DNA from: Rothia nasimurium
GTDB lineage: Bacteria; Actinomycetota; Actinomycetes; Actinomycetales; Micrococcaceae
Length of the DNA: 64,000 nucleotides
NCBI RefSeq assembly: GCF_928382285.1
Contig: NZ_CAKMSS010000010.1
Coordinates: forward strand, 18,608-82,607
Direction: 5' to 3'
The notes below the pieces were generated by a model. That model made no database searches. It had not been told where the DNA came from and saw only the letters and a list, made by a program, of their open reading frames with translations. Positions 8,967-17,668 of the stretch are shown here, piece by piece (position 1 is the stretch's first letter; each line of letters starts with the position of its first letter). The position numbers and the translations under genes were made by a program.

Positions 8967-10532
8967 TTAGGGGACCGAGCAGGTACCGTTCTCGCTGAGT
9001 TCTGAGGTGAGCTGCGCGCGGTAGGCGGCGGTTTCAATCACGTCGAGGCCTGAGGGGCCGGACGCTGCTGAGCCGGTGCTTGCGGCAGCTGCGGTGGTGA
9101 CGGTGGGCTGGATGCCTGAGGCTGAGTCTGCAATGACCTGCTGGACTGCGGTGTGGAGCTGGTCGAAGTCGGGGTAGGTGGGGAAGAGGGTGTCGAAGTA
9201 GGGTGGGCCTGCTGCGAACTGGATCAGGTCGTAGTTTTTGGATTTGAGGGCAACATCACCGAGGGCTGCGAGGCCGCTTTGGGGGATGTTGGTTTCGATG
9301 ACCTGTTCGCCTGCGGCGGTGATGTCTGCGAATTTGGTGAGTACGTTGGCGGGGTCGAGCTGCTTGAGCATAGCTGCCTGTACGCAGCGCTGGCGGGCTT
9401 GACGGTCGTAGTCTGAGGCCCCTTCGCGGGAGCGAGCGTACCAGAGGGCGTGGAAGCCGTCGAGGTGCTGTACACCGGGTTCGATGTAGCCGTCGATGGG
9501 GTTGGGCAGGCCGGTAATTTCGTTGGTGCCGCCGCCGATGGGAACGTAGCCACCTACGTCGATGGTGATGCCGCCCAGGGCGTCGATGAGCTGCTCAAAG
9601 CCCGACATGTCGATGAGGATGTAGTTCTCGACGGTGATACCGAGGATACCTGAGACAGCGTCCATGGTTGCTTCGGCTCCGGGGTCGTTGGCTCCGGGGT
9701 AGAGGTCAGCGTAGTCGGCGGTGACGGTGGGGTAGAGGGCGTTGAGGATGCATTCGTCACCGCAGTCGAAACCAGTCGGGTAAACCTCCCAGAGGGGAGA
9801 GCCGTCTTCAAAGATGGCGTTTTGTAGGTTGCGGGGTACTGAGATGGTGATGGCCTGACCGGTGGCTGCGTCGATGGATACCACGGTCATGGAGTCGGGG
9901 CGGCGGCCCACGCGGTCGGCGCCGGCGTCCCCGCCCATGAGCAGGATGTTGTAGCGGCCGTCCTGTTCCTTGATGGGGGTGCCGCCGGCGAAGATGTTGC
10001 CGAGGGCGCCGCGTCCTACCCAGGTGATGTAGGCGGCGTAGCCTAGCCCGCCGCCGGTGAGGGCGATGCAGGCAACGAGGGCAAGAGTGACCAGGGGTTT
10101 AGAGCGGCCTTCGAGTAGGCCCGGTCGAATGGCACGCAGGGTTGCTAGGAAGAGGTAGACCCAGCCAATAGCTAGGCCCACCAGGGCCGCTGCTACAAGT
10201 AGCAGTACCCAGGTATTGGTGACCAGGGAAAGCACGAGGGTGCGGCGGAGCGTCCAGAGTAGTAGTAGAGCTAGCACAAGGCCCCAGACAGTGAAGGTAA
10301 CCTTTAGTGCCCGGCGCCCCAGAGTCTTCTGCCCGGTCAGTAGTTGGGCAGAGCCCGGGAGGAAGAGGGTGAGCAGGAGTAGGAGCCAGGCCCGGCGGGT
10401 ACGGACGGATGCCGATGCCGCTTCGGGGTGTTTCAGCGGATCGGTGTAGGTAGGTTCTACCAGGTGCTGACCTCGTCCCCTGACACCCGTGATAGGGGCT
10501 GCGGAGCGTGGGCGCTTGCGCTCACCGGACAT
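8967..10532 (-). CDS. LCP (LytR-CpsA-Psr) family cell-wall glycopolymer transferase
   Basis: A 521-residue protein with a long basic cytoplasmic N-terminus, about four hydrophobic segments in residues 45-175 and an extracellular LCP domain. The LCP domain shows NILLMGGDAGADRVGRRPDSM, an arginine-containing SVPRNLQ segment and GFHALWYARSREGASDYDRQARQR. LCP enzymes move polymers from undecaprenyl-linked carriers onto peptidoglycan, so this is a candidate for attaching the polysaccharide made by the 32-58 kb island. That link is inference. Downstream is the FemAB gene. Most LCP proteins have one TM segment; the extra helices are a known actinobacterial variant. Confidence 0.9.
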   Translation of the reverse strand: MSGERKRPRSAAPITGVRGRGQHLVEPTYTDPLKHPEAASASVRTRRAWLLLLLTLFLPGSAQLLTGQKTLGRRALKVTFTVWGLVLALLLLWTLRRTLVLSLVTNTWVLLLVAAALVGLAIGWVYLFLATLRAIRPGLLEGRSKPLVTLALVACIALTGGGLGYAAYITWVGRGALGNIFAGGTPIKEQDGRYNILLMGGDAGADRVGRRPDSMTVVSIDAATGQAITISVPRNLQNAIFEDGSPLWEVYPTGFDCGDECILNALYPTVTADYADLYPGANDPGAEATMDAVSGILGITVENYILIDMSGFEQLIDALGGITIDVGGYVPIGGGTNEITGLPNPIDGYIEPGVQHLDGFHALWYARSREGASDYDRQARQRCVQAAMLKQLDPANVLTKFADITAAGEQVIETNIPQSGLAALGDVALKSKNYDLIQFAAGPPYFDTLFPTYPDFDQLHTAVQQVIADSASGIQPTVTTAAAASTGSAASGPSGLDVIETAAYRAQLTSELSENGTCSVP

Positions 10533-10560
10533 GTGTTTGCCTCCCTGGCGTGGTGGGCCT

Positions 10561-10610
10561 AAAAAATAACTGAGTGTGGTTGAGTATCTTGGTATCTACT
10601 CAACCACACT
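10561..10610 (-). terminator. Rho-independent terminator after purE
   Basis: On the minus strand a perfect 14-bp stem (AGTGTGGTTGAGTA, loop of 10 nt) is followed by CAGTTATTTTTT, a proper U-rich tail. It separates purE from the LCP gene. Confidence 0.85.
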
Positions 10611-10687
10611 ACTGAAAGAAGCTGGGTGCTCCCGGAGCGGTCTTCCTGAACTTGCCGAGGGGCAGGCAGGAGCCGCTGGGCAGGGGG

Positions 10688-11332
10688 TTAGGGCGCGTAG
10701 GGGGTCTTTTGCTGGCCGTCCCGTTCGTCATTGTGGGCGGGAGCGGTGAGCGGCTGTGCGGGTGCGTTGGGGGCGGCCCCTTCACCATCGAGTTCTGCCT
10801 TGTGCTCTTCAACCTTGGCGCGCAGAGCGGCACCCTTGTCCATGGCGGTCTGGCGCAGGGAAGCGGCGAAGTCTACGAGGTCGGCCCGTACCTGGCGGGC
10901 AAAGCCGTCGCTGCCTGAACCGAGCATACGCAGGGCTAGCAGGCCGGCGTTGCGGGCACCGTTGATGGAGACGGTTGCGACGGGCACACCGGCAGGCATC
11001 TGCACAATCGACAGGAGCGAATCCATGCCGTCGAGAGACTTGAGCTTGACCGGCACACCGATAACGGGCAGGGGGGTAACAGAGGCCAGCATGCCGGGCA
11101 GGTGGGCTGCACCGCCGGCACCGGCAATGATGACGCGGATACCGCGGTCTGCTGCTTCACGCCCGTAGGCAATCATGTCTTCGGGCATGCGGTGGGCTGA
11201 GACCACGTCTGCTTCGTAGGGGATACCGAATTCTTCGAGGACTTCAGCTGCTGCTTCCATGACCGGCCAGTCTGAGTCTGAGCCCATCACGATGCCGACA
11301 ATGGGGTTATTGGAGTCGTAGGGGGAGGTCAT
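10688..11332 (-). CDS. purE: 5-(carboxyamino)imidazole ribonucleotide mutase
   Basis: Converts N5-CAIR to CAIR in purine synthesis, acting after PurK. Diagnostic segments are [44 protein letters not shown] and PVIGVPVKL. The ATG at 11332 is chosen because AAGGAGC lies directly upstream; an in-frame start further out would add 14 residues. At 214 residues it is longer than the usual ~165, because of a Glu/Ala/Pro-rich C-terminal tail with no recognisable domain. It follows purK on the same strand with a gap of about 70 bp. Confidence 0.96.
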   Translation of the reverse strand: MTSPYDSNNPIVGIVMGSDSDWPVMEAAAEVLEEFGIPYEADVVSAHRMPEDMIAYGREAADRGIRVIIAGAGGAAHLPGMLASVTPLPVIGVPVKLKSLDGMDSLLSIVQMPAGVPVATVSINGARNAGLLALRMLGSGSDGFARQVRADLVDFAASLRQTAMDKGAALRAKVEEHKAELDGEGAAPNAPAQPLTAPAHNDERDGQQKTPYAP

Positions 11333-11403
11333 GTTGCTCCTTGAAACTAGGGGTGGTGCGGACGCCCGCCCCACCTGGGTAGAGCCGGGCTAGTCCCGCG
11401 GGG

Positions 11404-12585
11404 TTAGGGGGTGGAGGGGCCGTCGGTGAGCAGGGAGGCTGCAGCGGTGGCCTGCTGGCGGAGGGCGGCGAGCTCATCTGCGGGGCCGGTCATATTGATG
11501 TGCCCAATCTTGCGGCCGGGCCTGACTGCCTTGCCGTAGTAGTGCACCTTGGCTGCCGGGTAGTCTTCCATGAGCTGCGGGTAGACGCCGAAGATATCGT
11601 TATTTGTACCACCTAAGAAGTTCTTCATCAGGGCTACCTCGCCCTTGATGTCGGTGCTACCCAGGGGGTAGTTAGCAACGGCTCGCAGGTGCTGTTCGAA
11701 CTGGCTGGTGACGGATCCGTCCTGGGTCCAGTGGCCGGAGTTATGGGGGCGCATGGCGAACTCGTTAATCAGGAACCCCGCCTCAGAACCGGGCACTTCG
11801 AAGAGTTCAGCGGCCATCACGCCGGTAACACCCAGTTCGGTGGCAACCTTGAGGGCGGCGGCCTGGGCAGCTTCTGCTACCTCGGGGGAAATGCCGGGGG
11901 CAGGAGCGATGACCTCGTCACAGACAGAGTTCACCTGAATGGACTCAGCGACTGGCCAGGCCATCACCTGACCTGAATCTCGGCGGGCTACCAGGGCAGA
12001 GAGCTCGCGGGTAAAGGGAACCTTTTCTTCTACCAGCAGTGCCGAGAAGTCGGTGCGGTCAGGCAGCTGCTCAAACCAGGGGGTTGACTTAGCGCGGGCG
12101 TCCTGCTCATCATCGAGCACCATCACGCCCTTACCGTCATATCCACCCCGCGGGGTTTTGAGGACAACCGGCCAGCCGCCCTCCTTGCCAAAGGTGAGGA
12201 GCTCATCCAGGGTACGAACCTCGGCCCAGCGGGGGTTGGGTAGGCCCAGGCGGTCAACGGCCTTGCGCATCTCAATCTTGTCCTGGGCATGAACCAGGGC
12301 AGCGGGGCGGGGCTGTACATTCACACCCTCATCCATCAGACGCTGCAGAAAATCGGTGGGCACATGCTCATGATCAAAGGTGAGCACATCGACCTGGCGG
12401 GCAAACGCTGCCAGGGTATCGTAATCCCGGTAGTCACCCACCGGTGCCAAGGGCACCGCTCGGCGAGCACAGACGTCCTCGCTCTCAGCAAGAATACGAA
12501 GGTCGAAGCCAAGCTCGGTAGCGGCGGGCGCCATCATGCGCGCCAGCTGGCCGCCACCTACAACACCAATTTTTGGTCCAGTCAT
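11404..12585 (-). CDS. purK: 5-(carboxyamino)imidazole ribonucleotide synthase
   Basis: An ATP-grasp enzyme that carboxylates AIR with bicarbonate to N5-CAIR. It starts with IGVVGGGQLARMM, and continues with EHVPTDFL, PVVLKTPRGGYDGKGV (ATP-grasp) and NEFAMRPHNSGHWTQD near the C-terminus. The ATG at 12585 begins just before the conserved N-terminal Rossmann motif. An in-frame extension of 41 residues upstream has no similarity to the family. No strong ribosome site is visible, and a TAGCCT element 15-20 bp upstream could give a near-leaderless transcript. It pairs with purE downstream. Confidence 0.96.
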   Translation of the reverse strand: MTGPKIGVVGGGQLARMMAPAATELGFDLRILAESEDVCARRAVPLAPVGDYRDYDTLAAFARQVDVLTFDHEHVPTDFLQRLMDEGVNVQPRPAALVHAQDKIEMRKAVDRLGLPNPRWAEVRTLDELLTFGKEGGWPVVLKTPRGGYDGKGVMVLDDEQDARAKSTPWFEQLPDRTDFSALLVEEKVPFTRELSALVARRDSGQVMAWPVAESIQVNSVCDEVIAPAPGISPEVAEAAQAAALKVATELGVTGVMAAELFEVPGSEAGFLINEFAMRPHNSGHWTQDGSVTSQFEQHLRAVANYPLGSTDIKGEVALMKNFLGGTNNDIFGVYPQLMEDYPAAKVHYYGKAVRPGRKIGHINMTGPADELAALRQQATAAASLLTDGPSTP

Positions 12586-12868
12586 AGGATAAGTCACATT
12601 CACTAGGCTACCTGGGCACACGGTGCTTGTAAAAGCCCCAGCTACATGCTGAACAGGTACGGTAATAGCGGGTGAGCTCCCAGGTAACGCCCCGCAATCT
12701 GTGAGCAAAATACTACCCCTGCTAGGAGGGCACCGAGCCCATAGCGCCTGTACTATGTGAACAGAAAAGACCTGCTCCCCAGTTCAGTCGGTGCGCCCCA
12801 GGCTCCCTGCCGAACTCATACACGTTCCCGCCGGGAGGGGCCCGCACCAGAAGACTAGGGAGAAAACC

Positions 12869-13444
12869 ATGAGCTCGCTCAAGCAGCGCCTAGAAACCCT
12901 GTGGCACAGTCACGGCCGGGAGATAGCCCAGTTCCTGAGCGTCGGTGGCCTGGCCTTCATCCTTAACTCGGTGGTGACTTGGTCGCTCATGCACTCTATC
13001 TTTGCCGACGGGCACGCCAAGGCTAAGGTTGTAGCCGGCATTGTCGCCACCATCTTCTCTTGGGTGGTGAACCGCCTGTGGACCTTCCGCGAAAAACGCA
13101 CCGGCAACAAGGTACGTGAAGCCGTTGAATTCGGCATCGTCAACGCCATCGGTATCGGTGTTGAGGCCTCCTGCGTGCTCTTTAGCCTCTACGTACTGGG
13201 CCTGACTAGCCCGCGGGCGTCCTTTATCTCGGGTACTATCATCGGCACCATCTTGGGCACCATCGTGCGCTACTTCCTCTATAAGTTCTGGGTCTTTGCC
13301 CAGAGTAAGAGCCACAGCGACGATAAGACCGTCGAAGAAAAACGGGCCGAGCTCATCGAGGAAGCCACCAAGATTATGACCGGCTCCCTGCCTATTGTTG
13401 AGAAGGCAGAGACAGGGCCCGTTCGTCGGCCAAAACTCGACTAA
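12869..13444 (+). CDS. GtrA-like membrane protein
   Basis: A small membrane protein of 191 residues with four predicted helices: QFLSVGGLAFILNSVV, VVAGIVATIFSWVVNRLW, EFGIVNAIGIGVEASCVLF and SGTIIGTILGTIVRYFLYKF. The GtrA hallmark 'NRxWTFRe' (NRLWTFREKR) is present. GtrA-like proteins take part in handling undecaprenyl-phosphate-linked sugars or cell-wall glycan assembly. The start at 12869 follows AGGGAG; an in-frame upstream extension of 26 residues lacks hydrophobic or family character. Its 3' end overlaps the convergent TIGR03089 gene by 53 bp. Confidence 0.85.
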   Translation: MSSLKQRLETLWHSHGREIAQFLSVGGLAFILNSVVTWSLMHSIFADGHAKAKVVAGIVATIFSWVVNRLWTFREKRTGNKVREAVEFGIVNAIGIGVEASCVLFSLYVLGLTSPRASFISGTIIGTILGTIVRYFLYKFWVFAQSKSHSDDKTVEEKRAELIEEATKIMTGSLPIVEKAETGPVRRPKLD

Positions 13445-14144
13445 GACGCTCCTGCTCCCAGGTGACCGCCGGGTCGAGAACCAGAGCAGCCCGGCCTGAA
13501 GCCATGACCGCCAGAGTCTGCTCTAGGTAGGCGGCATCAAAATGCTCCCCCGGAACCTGGAGGGCGGCTACCTCAGGCTTGTATTCAGTGGCCAGGGCTG
13601 TAGCCTGCTCGGTGAGCTGCTCCATCAGCCGACCATAGCTGGTGCCCTCCCAAGCATGCCCCTCTGCTACTGGGGCTGCCCATCCCACATAGACGTCGGG
13701 GTGGGACCTTACCTCAGCGGCATAATCAAGTACCTCAGACGGCAACTGTCCCATAAAACGAGGTGCCAGCGGCTCGGCGGCGACAGCCAACAGGTATTCT
13801 TCCTCGGCGTCCTCTAGCTCTGACATATCAAAGGCGGCGCGGACGTCCGCCCCCGCCTGCAGCTCCCACGTCAAGGTTGCCCCTACCCGCAGACCAGCTG
13901 CTGCTAAAACTAGCGACCGCCAGTGCAGGCGCTGGGGGAGCGCCAGTAGGGAACCGGGCTCTACCTCACACTCATCAACCAAAAAATTAGCGGTCTTTGC
14001 GACCCAGTTATCAAAAACCCTGCCCGAAAGCTCGATGCGCTCACCCGGTACCGAATACCAGAGCAGGGCTGGGGACTGGCGCTGAGCCAGCTGGGCCATG
14101 AAACGTGGGAAAGAAGAAACCACCTGGGGAAATGATGCTGTCAT
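13392..14144 (-). CDS. TIGR03089 family protein
   Basis: A 250-residue actinobacterial protein resembling a truncated N-terminal part of an AMP-forming acyl-CoA synthetase-like fold (WYSVPGERIELSGRVFDNWVAKTANFL, then SLLALPQRLHWRSLVLAAAGLRVGA). It lacks the ATP-binding and adenylate-forming motifs of active enzymes. The biochemical role is not known. The start is placed at the ATG at 14144, before MTASFPQVV; a longer in-frame reading is possible. It commonly neighbours cell-wall genes in Actinobacteria, here GtrA-like (convergent, overlapping 3' ends) and whiB (divergent). Confidence 0.75.
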   Translation of the reverse strand: MTASFPQVVSSFPRFMAQLAQRQSPALLWYSVPGERIELSGRVFDNWVAKTANFLVDECEVEPGSLLALPQRLHWRSLVLAAAGLRVGATLTWELQAGADVRAAFDMSELEDAEEEYLLAVAAEPLAPRFMGQLPSEVLDYAAEVRSHPDVYVGWAAPVAEGHAWEGTSYGRLMEQLTEQATALATEYKPEVAALQVPGEHFDAAYLEQTLAVMASGRAALVLDPAVTWEQERLSRVLADERALSLPSQQ

Positions 14145-14272
14145 GCTCCCTACTCTAGGGCACCGCTCACTTTGCCGCCAGGAGGGGCCGGCTGGGGTGA
14201 ATGCATATACCACAGAGAAACGCAAATTATTGTGAGAGAATCTCGTGTGAAGAAGATTTTTTTAATCTCAGC

Positions 14273-14302
14273 TTGACGAACAGCCCATTACACGCGTGTA
14301 AT
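14273..14302 (+). promoter_or_regulatory. whiB promoter with overlapping 16-bp palindrome
   Basis: TTGACG (14273-14278), an 18-bp spacer and TGTAAT (14297-14302) form a promoter candidate. The perfect palindrome ATTACACGCGTGTAAT (14287-14302) covers the -10 box and spacer, which is the classic position of a repressor operator. The binding protein is not known. Confidence 0.5.
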
Positions 14303-14357
14303 TAGGTGCAGGGAATTTTTTATTCTGTCCTCAGTTTGGGATATGAAAGGGAAGACT

Positions 14358-14831
14358 ATGGGCCTCCACAGCCGCCTACCTCAGGGCGCTGCAGGGCGCA
14401 CGCCTGACGTGGCCCAGTACCACACTATGCACTCTGCCCAGTACTTAGAAGACCAGGCAACTGCCTTGCTCAATGCCGCTGCTCCTAAGAGCCGTGGCCG
14501 GGCTAGCTCACTCGCCAGTAGCTCAGCTACCGATATGTTCTCCACCGACTCCGACGCCCTCTCCCTCTGGCAGCAGGCCGCCGGCATCTACAGCACCGAT
14601 GGAGATGACGGGGAACTCTCCTGGCAGGCAGATGCCCTCTGTGCCCAGACCGACCCCGAGGCCTTCTTCCCTGAAAAGGGTGGATCAACCCGCGACGCCA
14701 AGCGAGTATGCAGCGAATGCCCCGTTCGCGAAGCGTGCCTAGAATACGCCATGGAAAACGACGAGCGCTTCGGCATCTGGGGCGGCCTGTCAGAGCGTGA
14801 ACGCCGCCGCCTCCGCAAGCAAGCTATCTAA
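14358..14831 (+). CDS. whiB2: WhiB-family iron-sulfur regulator, WhiB2/WhmD type
   Basis: A 157-residue protein with a WhiB domain at the C-terminus. The four cluster ligands are C95, C118, C121 and C127 (LCAQTDP..., then CSECPVREAC), followed by the GIWGG turn (about 139-143) and a basic tail ERERRRLRKQ. The segment FFPEKGGSTRDAKRVC is typical of the WhiB2/WhmD subfamily, which controls septation and division genes. The ATG at 14358 has AAGGGAAG just upstream; another ATG five codons earlier lacks one. The long Ser/Ala-rich N-terminus is predicted disordered. The adjacent DUF3499 gene is the usual neighbour and supports the WhiB2 call. Confidence 0.9.
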   Translation: MGLHSRLPQGAAGRTPDVAQYHTMHSAQYLEDQATALLNAAAPKSRGRASSLASSSATDMFSTDSDALSLWQQAAGIYSTDGDDGELSWQADALCAQTDPEAFFPEKGGSTRDAKRVCSECPVREACLEYAMENDERFGIWGGLSERERRRLRKQAI

Positions 14832-14849
14832 GAAAGAAGGGCTTGATTC

Positions 14850-15113
14850 ATGGCAATCACCCGCCAGTGCTCACGCCAGACCTGCCAGCGTGAGGCTATT
14901 TTCACGCTCACCTACGCCTATGCGCAGTCAACCGCAGTCATCGGCCCCCTGTCTGTGCACCGGGAACCCCACGCCTATGACCTGTGCGAGTTCCACGCCG
15001 ACCGTCTCACCGCCCCTCAAGGCTGGGATGTCGTGCGCCTGGAAGCTCCCACCGCCAGCCCCGAGGCTGAAGAACAGGCAGACGTGTCCTACCCACCCCT
15101 ACGCTCTGTCTAA
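14850..15113 (+). CDS. DUF3499 family protein
   Basis: An 87-residue actinobacterial protein. Conserved features are CSRQTCQREAIFTLTYAYA at the N-terminus, STAVIGPLSVHREPHAYDLC and HADRLTAPQGWDVVRL. Two cysteines near residues 8 and 12 plus the 'YDLCEFHA' Cys/His suggest a small zinc-binding fold, inferred from spacing. It starts 18 bp after whiB behind AGAAGGG and ends before a terminator, so the two form a transcription unit. No experimental role is known to me. Confidence 0.88.
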   Translation: MAITRQCSRQTCQREAIFTLTYAYAQSTAVIGPLSVHREPHAYDLCEFHADRLTAPQGWDVVRLEAPTASPEAEEQADVSYPPLRSV

Positions 15114-15128
15114 AATGTGAACCTATAT

Positions 15129-15160
15129 AACCCGTTGGCTCCTAGCTAACGGGTTTTCTT
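15129..15160 (+). terminator. Rho-independent terminator of whiB-DUF3499
   Basis: A 12-bp stem AACCCGTTGGCT / AGCTAACGGGTT with one G:U pair and a CCT loop is followed by TTCTT. Confidence 0.8.
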
Positions 15161-15259
15161 GTAGGCCCTATATCTAAAAGAGCCCTAATCCGATAAACTT
15201 TGACGAGCACACAACACACTCGCGACCCACTTGATACGTGATAAAAGGAAGATAAGTTC

Positions 15260-16519
15260 GTGGTCAACTCCATCAACGCAGCCAACCGAGACGTCCTTAC
15301 CCGCCGGTCTTTCGTGACCGTAGGAGCCCTGGGCACCATGACCCTTGCAGCATGCTCAGCCGATAACGCTGCAGAAGGCTCTGCATCAGATGCATCAAAC
15401 ACTAGCGCGTCCAATAGCTCAGCACCCGTCTTTAGCGGCAATATCAAGGTTCTGCCCGCGCTGGATGAGGTTGAAATCAACCCCATTGAGACCGTTACCG
15501 TATCAACCGATGACTCCACGCTGACCAAAGTCACTGTTGCCACTGAGGACGGGGAGGAGCTACCTGGCGAGCTATCAGCAGACGGGAAGACCTGGACTTC
15601 CACCGAGCACATGATTTTCGATCGTTCTTACACCGTTGCATGGGAAGCCGATGATTCTGACGGCGTGAGCGGTACCGGCAAGAGCACATTCGCCACCGTA
15701 TCAGCCCCCTACGAGGCAAATGCCCTTGTTAACTTCATCGAGGGAGCCACCTACGGTGTCGGCTACATTATTCAGCTGATTTTCTCTGAACCTGTAGTGA
15801 ACAAGGCAGATGTTGAAAAGCGTATCTCCATCAAGGGCGGTGGCGACCAAGAAGGTAAGTTCCGCTGGTACAGCGACACCATGCTGCGTTACCGCCCCAA
15901 AGATAAGTGGGCACCGAACTCTACAATCACAGTAGATATCGACCTCTTTGGCTTCGATATCGGTAATGGAATGATCGGTAACCACACCACAAGCCACAGC
16001 TTTAAAACCTGGGAAAAGCGTTACGCCTTCGTTGACAACAACACCAAGAAAATGAAGATGTACGTTAACGACAAGGTTATTCGAGAAGCTCCTGTTACCC
16101 TGGGTAACTCTGAATGGCCCTCACCCGTAGGGCAGCTGGTGATTAAGGAGCACGAGAAGAGCTACTTCTTCAACCCCGGTTCGCTGGCCCTCACCCCGGG
16201 CGACCCCCACTACTATGAGCCTTTCTGGGCCTCTAATACTTCCCGTCTCACCAACGGTGGTGTATTCGTGCACCAGGCCCTCCCTGCAGCTTGGTCTTCA
16301 GTTGGTATTGCCAACGTTTCCCACGGTTGTATCGGTCTGCTACCTGCAGATGCTGAGTTCTTCCACAACAATTTTGGTATCGGTGACGTAGTGGAAACCG
16401 TTAACACCGGCTACCCCGAGGCTGACCCGGACGACGGCTACGGTGACTGGAATATCCCCTTCGAGCACTACAGCGACTCATCCTGGACCGGTAACTGGTG
16501 GTCTTTGGTACTCGGGTAG
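15260..16519 (+). CDS. Lipoprotein L,D-transpeptidase (YkuD domain)
   Basis: A 419-residue enzyme that makes 3-3 peptidoglycan cross-links or attaches proteins at the cell wall. The N-terminus has a twin-arginine motif (R15-R16-S-F) followed by a hydrophobic stretch and the lipobox L29-A-A-C32, so it is likely exported by Tat and lipidated. Next come a low-complexity Ser/Ala linker and two Ig-like domains (about 55-280). The C-terminal YkuD domain has H355-G-C357 in SHGCIG as the catalytic dyad region. The GTG start follows AAAGGAAG. The domain order matches mycobacterial LdtA/B-type enzymes. Confidence 0.93.
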   Translation: MVNSINAANRDVLTRRSFVTVGALGTMTLAACSADNAAEGSASDASNTSASNSSAPVFSGNIKVLPALDEVEINPIETVTVSTDDSTLTKVTVATEDGEELPGELSADGKTWTSTEHMIFDRSYTVAWEADDSDGVSGTGKSTFATVSAPYEANALVNFIEGATYGVGYIIQLIFSEPVVNKADVEKRISIKGGGDQEGKFRWYSDTMLRYRPKDKWAPNSTITVDIDLFGFDIGNGMIGNHTTSHSFKTWEKRYAFVDNNTKKMKMYVNDKVIREAPVTLGNSEWPSPVGQLVIKEHEKSYFFNPGSLALTPGDPHYYEPFWASNTSRLTNGGVFVHQALPAAWSSVGIANVSHGCIGLLPADAEFFHNNFGIGDVVETVNTGYPEADPDDGYGDWNIPFEHYSDSSWTGNWWSLVLG

Positions 16520-16611
16520 CATTTCCCCAGTGACCATATCGTAGGGTTCAATCTGGAGTAGTTCAGACTTTACAATTGCTAGGGTACCCCTCATCGATGT
16601 AAGGACTGACT

Positions 16612-17664
16612 GTGGCCCAGGATTCTCAATCTCAGGACCGCTCTGGTGCCGGTAACGAGCCAGCACCAGAGTGGGACAAACTTTCACCTGCAATTAGCAG
16701 TAACCGAACGGACCGTCTTCTTTCAGCTCGAAGAGCTGAACGCGGAATCGAGACTCCAGCTACTGCCTCAAGCGCTTTAACTGATACTAGCCAGCCAGTA
16801 GAACAGGATGGGGCGAAAGCTCCCTCCGATGCCACCCCCTGGACCGCGCCCCTGGCCGCGGTGGCAGCTCCCGAAGGTAGTGCGTCCGCCCCCGAAGCCA
16901 CCCCGGCTGCAGAACGTGCCGAAGCCCGCGAAGTTGCGGTAGACGACAAGCCCCGCCTGCTGGGGCTGCGCCGGGCCATCATCGCCCTGACCGTTCCCGT
17001 GCTGACCATCATGCTGGCCGTGCGTGCCGTGGCCAGCCCCGCCTTCCTCTGGCTCGAATACCACCGCCCCGGCTTCCCCGCAGACAGCTACGGCTTCGAC
17101 ACCCAGGAAAGATTGCGTCTAGGCTCTTACGGGCTGGACTATATCTTGAACTTTGCCCCCCACACCTACCTGGCCGATATCACCACCGGCGGTAACGCTG
17201 CCTTCCTTGCCAGCGAAGTTGAGCACATGACCGACGTCAAACGGGTCATGCTCATCAGCATCACGTTTGCCCTCATCATGCTGGTACTGGCCCTGCTCTC
17301 AGCCCGAACCCTGCGCCTGCGGGCCCCGGGCGTCCTGCGCTCCTCCCTCTTCACCGGTGCCTGGCTCACCCTAGCCCTGCTCATCGGCCTGGGCGTTGCC
17401 GGCGCTATCGGCTGGGAAGCCTTCTTCACCACCTTCCACGAGGTCTTCTTCCCCCAGGGCAACTGGCAGTTCCGCATGAGCGACACCCTCATCCGCCTCT
17501 ACCCGCCCCAGTTCTGGGTGGACGCCGCCGCCACCGCAGGCGCCCTCACCCTCTTGATGACGGCAGCCGTCCTCGCCATGACCTGGCCTACCCGCTACCG
17601 CAAGCAGCTAGCCCTCAAGCGCCGGGCAGAGCGTCAGGAGCTCAAAGAACTCCTGACCAAGTAA
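16612..17664 (+). CDS. TIGR01906 family integral membrane protein
   Basis: A 350-residue protein. Residues 1-115 are Ala/Pro/Glu-rich and likely disordered. The rest has four predicted transmembrane helices (about 122-145, 220-240, 260-285, 300-325 relative to this start). The extracellular segment DSYGFDTQERLRLGSYGLDY and the later WEAFFTTFHEVFFPQGNW are characteristic of TIGR01906. Function unknown. The GTG at 16612 follows AAGGAC. It ends 4 bp from the convergent pmt stop codon. Confidence 0.85.
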   Translation: MAQDSQSQDRSGAGNEPAPEWDKLSPAISSNRTDRLLSARRAERGIETPATASSALTDTSQPVEQDGAKAPSDATPWTAPLAAVAAPEGSASAPEATPAAERAEAREVAVDDKPRLLGLRRAIIALTVPVLTIMLAVRAVASPAFLWLEYHRPGFPADSYGFDTQERLRLGSYGLDYILNFAPHTYLADITTGGNAAFLASEVEHMTDVKRVMLISITFALIMLVLALLSARTLRLRAPGVLRSSLFTGAWLTLALLIGLGVAGAIGWEAFFTTFHEVFFPQGNWQFRMSDTLIRLYPPQFWVDAAATAGALTLLMTAAVLAMTWPTRYRKQLALKRRAERQELKELLTK

Positions 17665-17668
17665 GCCC

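Noticed and set aside
14287..14302. BldD operator in front of whiB
   Set aside because: BldD sites have an odd-centred symmetry around A/T. This palindrome is even-centred on CGCG, so the match is not good enough.
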